A stretch of 10,946 nt of DNA, from NCBI GenBank assembly GCA_002314555.1, contig DCGF01000058.1:950-11895 (forward strand), given 5' to 3'. The notes below the pieces were generated by a model. That model searched no databases. It saw only the letters and a list, made by a program, of their open reading frames with translations, and was not told the DNA's origin. Shown piece by piece: positions 9,401-10,946 of the stretch. Source of the DNA: Ruminococcaceae bacterium UBA1785 (GTDB lineage: Bacteria; Bacillota; Clostridia; Oscillospirales; Acutalibacteraceae). The position numbers and the translations under genes were made by a program. The first letter of the stretch is position 1. Each line of letters begins with the position of its first letter.

Positions 9401-10763
9401 TATCTATGAAGGTCTTTTCCCTATCATATTCTGCCTCTTCTCCGAAGAAGCTGTTAAGGAGTTTCTCCTCATCCTCTGATATCAGAGGATAAGTTTTCAT
9501 TTCCTTATCAGTTAAGAGGTTTGATACTGCCATCTCAAAAAGATCTGCAAGTCGTTTTATCGTATCCTCGCTGTAGAGATCAGGGCGGTAATCATAGTCA
9601 AAGAAATACTTTTCGCCATCCTTATATGCTGATACAGAAAGTTTTGAAAATGCCTCAGTTTCAGGGATATGTCTCGCTGTGGTTTTAAAATCACCTATGT
9701 CGAGATTCTCAAACATTTTTCCGTGATACACAAAGTTTACGTCGTTCTTATAATCAACTCTATTGTATAGTTCGCCCAAGTGAACGATGTCGTTTTTAAG
9801 TCCTTCATGGAACTGAGTCTGAAGACCAGTTAAGTATTCAGCGCCATTTAAATTCTCATCAAGTTCAAACTTGATAGGAAGTACTTTTACAAACATAGAA
9901 ACGGTGTTTGATAAAAGCTTAGATTTTCTGCCTGCTTCACCTATTCCTATAACAGCCTCTTTACTACCTATCATCTTATTTAAGGCATAACCAAAAGCAC
10001 CCATAAACAGGGTATTTTCTTTTAAGCCCTTAGATGCGAGTGTGTCAGAGAGACCCTTAAGTTCAAGTGTCCTCTCATATCTCTCAAATGGGTATATCTC
10101 TTTTTCTTCCTCTATGTAATCAGGAAGCAAGTTGTTATCTGTATTTGCGCCAAGAAGTATTTCATCAAAGCGCCCCTTTGCCTCTTCAAAGAGTGGTGTC
10201 TTTTCAAATTCCTCTTCGGCATCAAATAGATTAAATGCATCTATTTCTTCAGGTTTAAGTTCTTCACCAGCGAGGTGTGAAACTATCTCCTTTTGAATAA
10301 TATGTAAAATGGAAAAACCGTCAGTTACAGTGTGATGTGCATCGAGGAAAAGTTCAAAATGGTCACCTTTATTTACAAAAGAGAAACGGGAAAGAGGACT
10401 CTTTGACATGTCAAAGGGCCTTACTGTTAAATCAAGCTCATTTAGAATTTCGCAGATTCCGTTTTCCGGGAAAGGATTACGAACCATATATACACCGTCA
10501 TCTTTTTCTTCAAGATGTGCATATAAAGCCGGATGATTTTCTATTACATCATCAACTATTTTCTTAAACTCTTCGTTGCTAATTTTATTTGGGTTAGTAA
10601 ATGTAAAAACAATAGAATTGTTATACTTTGTACTTTCCTTTGCGAGCATACACTCAAGATAGACATTAAGCTGACTATCACAGAGTTTCACCCTATCTTT
10701 TTTAGGAGATGATTTTAATGACTCGTAGATGTCATTAATCATTTTCTTTGAATCGTTTTCCAT
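3417..10763 (-). CDS. Two-module nonribosomal peptide synthetase with terminal reductase (C-A-PCP-C-A-PCP-R)
   Basis: This 2448-residue assembly line is predicted to join two amino acids and release them as an aldehyde. Domains in order (residues from the ATG at 10763): condensation C1, 26-436, with HHTVTDG at 143-149; adenylation A1, 441-941, with YSSGTTGKPKG at 602-612; carrier PCP1, 954-1029, with Ser988 in the atypical block LGITS; condensation C2, 1042-1456, with HHIISDG at 1163-1169; adenylation A2, 1461-1966, with YTSGSTGKPKG at 1626-1636; carrier PCP2, 1979-2051, with Ser2011 in IGGSSL; and thioester reductase R, 2086-2446, with TGATGFLG at 2092-2099 for NAD(P)H and Tyr2250/Lys2254 of the YxxxK motif. 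All catalytic motifs appear intact. There is no epimerase, methyltransferase or thioesterase, so L-amino acids and reductive release are expected. C1 has no module before it, so it may attach an acyl starter. Ten specificity positions read DAGIVGGVCK (A1) and DAITIGAIAK (A2); A2 resembles the Phe pattern DAWTIAAICK. The frame is open four codons further, to a GTG at 10775. The ATG is preferred because GTGAGGA just before it forms the ribosome binding site. Domain order is certain; substrates are inferred. Confidence 0.95.
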   Translation of the reverse strand: MENDSKKMINDIYESLKSSPKKDRVKLCDSQLNVYLECMLAKESTKYNNSIVFTFTNPNKISNEEFKKIVDDVIENHPALYAHLEEKDDGVYMVRNPFPENGICEILNELDLTVRPFDMSKSPLSRFSFVNKGDHFELFLDAHHTVTDGFSILHIIQKEIVSHLAGEELKPEEIDAFNLFDAEEEFEKTPLFEEAKGRFDEILLGANTDNNLLPDYIEEEKEIYPFERYERTLELKGLSDTLASKGLKENTLFMGAFGYALNKMIGSKEAVIGIGEAGRKSKLLSNTVSMFVKVLPIKFELDENLNGAEYLTGLQTQFHEGLKNDIVHLGELYNRVDYKNDVNFVYHGKMFENLDIGDFKTTARHIPETEAFSKLSVSAYKDGEKYFFDYDYRPDLYSEDTIKRLADLFEMAVSNLLTDKEMKTYPLISEDEEKLLNSFFGEEAEYDREKTFIDKFIENTILYPKKTALVFKEKTYTYEYLYEIIARMAQYLNEHGIGRGDQVGVLTTRGEQMAILPLGIMMAGATYQPLDPSYPPDRLEFMCEDATTDVVITTNRLHALIRGYKGPIILVDELFDELRQMEEADLTKCTLPKPEDSFVILYSSGTTGKPKGSRLSHKNLTSFITAYSRGADIDKDSVVASYASFSFDAFVGDMFPTLYNGGTLHILSDEVRFDFEQLRQYLDDNAVTNMIMTTQVGSLFAREYKEIKTLRSIVCGGEKLVGYKADTNYTLINGYGPSECTVCVTLFPVLKEYENIPIGFPMVNCHFFIVDGFGRRVPVGVPGELVIAGPQVGMGYYNRPELNEKSFVLNTFEENVKEDYKRAYKTGDIVRFLPDGNMEFIGRRDSQVKIRGFRIELSEVEKVIKDYEKITDATVIAVDAKTGKEIHAYIVSKEKIDVADLARFIKSKKPAYMVPAAVMQLDEIPMTPNQKVDKKKLPPIEVSSNDGIKDNIRSLTKIELDICDILKEILGGGEFPVNMDFSSLGITSITSIKLSSGIYKKFGVTISSKELLSDATILSVENTIIEELLSGNIKKAAETKELRSSYPLTKSQLGIYLECQGGGMAKYNIPALYKLPKEIDIAALKEAIKSAAKLHPSLLCNVIQNNNGDPVLIPNKDMKIEVFSENAISLPVKPTEFKFDESPLFKFRIITHKDEDYLLIEMHHIISDGTSIYLFLNDVDKCYRNETAEAETFTIFDYSLEENDARLSKEFDEAVVYYKNVFEGVSDDYHICTDRNEKKSLGTKDYNFSFEYELIDKYCEENKITKNVFFTGVFSILLSKFTAHEDAYFTTIYNGRTDPRTENLLAMLVKTIPVFLEVNPEKDISDFFKDVEERLGGLKKNDIYSFADAARDLSLSADTMFIYQGEIGSAPTVGGCTLTPVPMENDESKADICIEVFDKLSSYNAHIEYNGGKYSDELIATVIDAYETTVKSVLASKMLKDVDITSESELKKFDHFNDTFVDVPYIPAHRLIEKQAEENPDRIAVISNPIDVLTICEKESITYKELNNSANALAHELVKNGVNPKDNVGIITERNRLINIAQFGILKTGAAFLYMSPAYPDDRISFIAEDCALKAIVSTKKMVEDRKELFDGLGIPVLFLEEIEKAKGFGNLDVEIGQEDLAYMIYTSGSTGKPKGVTVTQQGLTNISNANEKNIQTHNYTAERVAACVAYTFDASIIDSIIALVNGKTICIASDAEIHDIEGFREMCKKYRVDGLTGTPALITSMLDDEEFEKYLKNFKSVIIGGEAFPKNTYEKLRAANSELKIVNAYGPSEATIACSASLLNDAENITIGTPLANYKIYITDKQGHILPMGALGELIIVGIGVGNGYINRDDLTAKTFYKLNGERAYKSGDLSLINHREEIAFHGRIDDQIKLRGLRIELGEIESAIGSCYGVVNSAVIVKGEGNGAYLAAFYTTDNGITPEEISEKIKKTLTEYMVPKVIIKLDSMPITANGKTNKKALKDIKEPDRDRKRTPPKTELEKTIAEVFGDVIGDDVSREDNFFEIGGSSLLASKVVMFLKSKMIEIEYQDIFDYQTVEELAAFVEEKGGKVSAPVVSEEVDVEKIPALAHNTREYAGLVKREELGDVLLTGATGFLGMHVLKRLLETEKGHVYCFVRSSGFSSPESHLNAFSEYYFDECFLEEYPSRITLFDINVTGDNTIEQLKNYHFDTIINCAALVKHFASDNSIETVNVRGVERLIELALNKGARLIQISTTSVPGAHNAESQKKNLKMYENQLFCVDNMNNQYCISKYKAELLMIDAIENRGLRGKIIRVGNLMGRYSDGQFQINMYTNSFLKALKGFMTIGKAPLGNATHPMDFSPVDKTAEAIVALSGTNDIFTAFNANSRLIFDESKLFEASTRCGHTIKLVPDDEYYEEYYRMLGDDSVNAKLSGLVTNDIKGVTMIDVDNTFTADILYRIGFSWPFLEDNYLDRVFSRLDELGFFD

Positions 10764-10775
10764 CTTTTTCCTCAC
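10764..10775 (-). promoter_or_regulatory. Ribosome binding site that decides the NRPS start
   Basis: On the minus strand these bases read GTGAGGAAAAAG directly before ATG at 10763. The GAGGA core is well spaced for that ATG. The in-frame GTG at 10775, which would add four residues, is itself part of this site and has only AACTAAA upstream, with no Shine-Dalgarno match. The ATG is therefore the better start. Confidence 0.7.
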
Positions 10776-10792
10776 TTTAGTTTTATACTAAA
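10776..10792. repeat. Short inverted repeat at the NRPS transcription start, possible operator
   Basis: Arms TTTAGT (10776-10781) and ACTAAA (10787-10792) are perfect complements around a five-base AT spacer. The element lies between the likely -10 box of the NRPS promoter and the ribosome binding site, covering the expected transcription start. The placement suits a repressor site, but six-base arms in AT-rich DNA can arise by chance. Confidence 0.35.
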
Positions 10793-10821
10793 ATTGTACA
10801 AAAAAAGCAGATTTATAGCAA
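10793..10821 (-). promoter_or_regulatory. Likely sigma-A-type promoter of the NRPS-phosphopantetheinyl transferase operon
   Basis: On the minus strand TTGCTA (10816-10821, four of six matches to the -35 consensus) and TACAAT (10793-10798, five of six to the -10) are separated by exactly 17 bases. Transcription would begin near 10785, giving a leader of about 20 bases before the ATG at 10763. It lies just downstream of the terminator of the preceding gene, so the two-gene unit appears to have its own promoter. Confidence 0.6.
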
Positions 10822-10835
10822 TAAAAACAAAAGAA

Positions 10836-10860
10836 AAAACCCCACAAAAAGTGGGGTTTT
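10836..10860. terminator. Rho-independent terminator upstream of the NRPS operon
   Basis: A perfect 10-bp stem (AAAACCCCAC at 10836-10845, its complement at 10851-10860) closes an AAAAA loop. On the minus strand it is followed by TTCTTTTGTTTTTATTG, so it ends the gene whose stop codon lies at 10872-10874. It insulates the NRPS promoter from read-through. The plus-strand side also has a T-rich tail (TTTTAATTTT), so the hairpin could work both ways. Confidence 0.9.
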
Positions 10861-10871
10861 AATTTTAACTA

Positions 10872-10946
10872 TTAGTCGTCCTGTAATGACTCATCAAGTT
10901 CAGCGAAGTACTTAATAGTACGAACCATCTGGCTTGTGTAAGAGTT
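10872..10946 (-). CDS. C-terminal end of an unidentified protein (enters from the right edge)
   Basis: An open frame on the minus strand covers the last 24 codons and a TAA stop, ending in the acidic peptide ELDESLQDD. The terminator hairpin begins 12 bases after the stop, which supports a real gene end on this strand. Too little is visible to name the family; the peptide YTSQMVRTIKYFAELDE could be used to find it once the flanking sequence is available. Confidence 0.6.
   Translation of the reverse strand, partial: NSYTSQMVRTIKYFAELDESLQDD

Noticed and set aside
10764..10775. GTG at 10775 as the NRPS start, giving 2452 residues
   Set aside because: The GTG lies inside the purine-rich ribosome binding site of the ATG at 10763, and no Shine-Dalgarno sequence precedes it.
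1..10946. CRISPR arrays, insertion sequences, tRNA or rRNA genes, riboswitches
   Set aside because: No spaced direct repeats, terminal inverted repeats with transposase frames, or structured RNA motifs were seen; the intergenic gaps are all under about 100 bases and are accounted for by promoters and terminators.

Overview
The window looks like a chromosomal segment of a low-GC, Gram-positive anaerobe of the class Clostridia, probably a gut-type Eubacteriales lineage. This is inferred, not proven. The signs are AT-rich DNA, purine-rich ribosome binding sites, a membrane-anchored S11 D,D-carboxypeptidase with a basic tail, a DHHW-family protein, and a compact nonribosomal peptide synthetase (NRPS) that ends in a reductase domain. 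Nothing in the window looks mobile: no transposase, integrase, tRNA, rRNA or CRISPR array was seen.

Layout. At the left, on the minus strand, a small metallophosphoesterase (550-1239) runs by a one-base stop/start overlap into a DHHW-family envelope protein that leaves the window at base 1. An AT-rich divergent intergenic region (1240-1323) separates this pair from a plus-strand D-alanyl-D-alanine carboxypeptidase (1324-2760). That gene ends at a strong hairpin (2764-2798), which also serves the converging minus-strand unit. The unit consists of a very large NRPS (3417-10763) followed eight bases later by an Sfp-type 4'-phosphopantetheinyl transferase (2797-3408). Its promoter lies just left of a second hairpin terminator (10836-10860), which ends an unidentified gene entering from the right edge (10872-10946).

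How the genes work together. The NRPS reads C-A-PCP-C-A-PCP-R. It has two adenylation domains, two carrier domains and a terminal NAD(P)H-dependent thioester reductase, with no thioesterase and no epimerase. The neighbouring transferase would load phosphopantetheine on Ser988 and Ser2011, and the reductase would release the chain as a peptide aldehyde. From known relatives in gut Clostridia, the expected products are N-acyl dipeptide aldehydes, or dihydropyrazinones and pyrazinones derived from free dipeptide aldehydes. Such compounds can inhibit cysteine and serine proteases. The two-gene unit, bounded by hairpins on both sides, is the most interesting part of the window. The flanking genes are cell-envelope housekeeping genes with no evident link to it.
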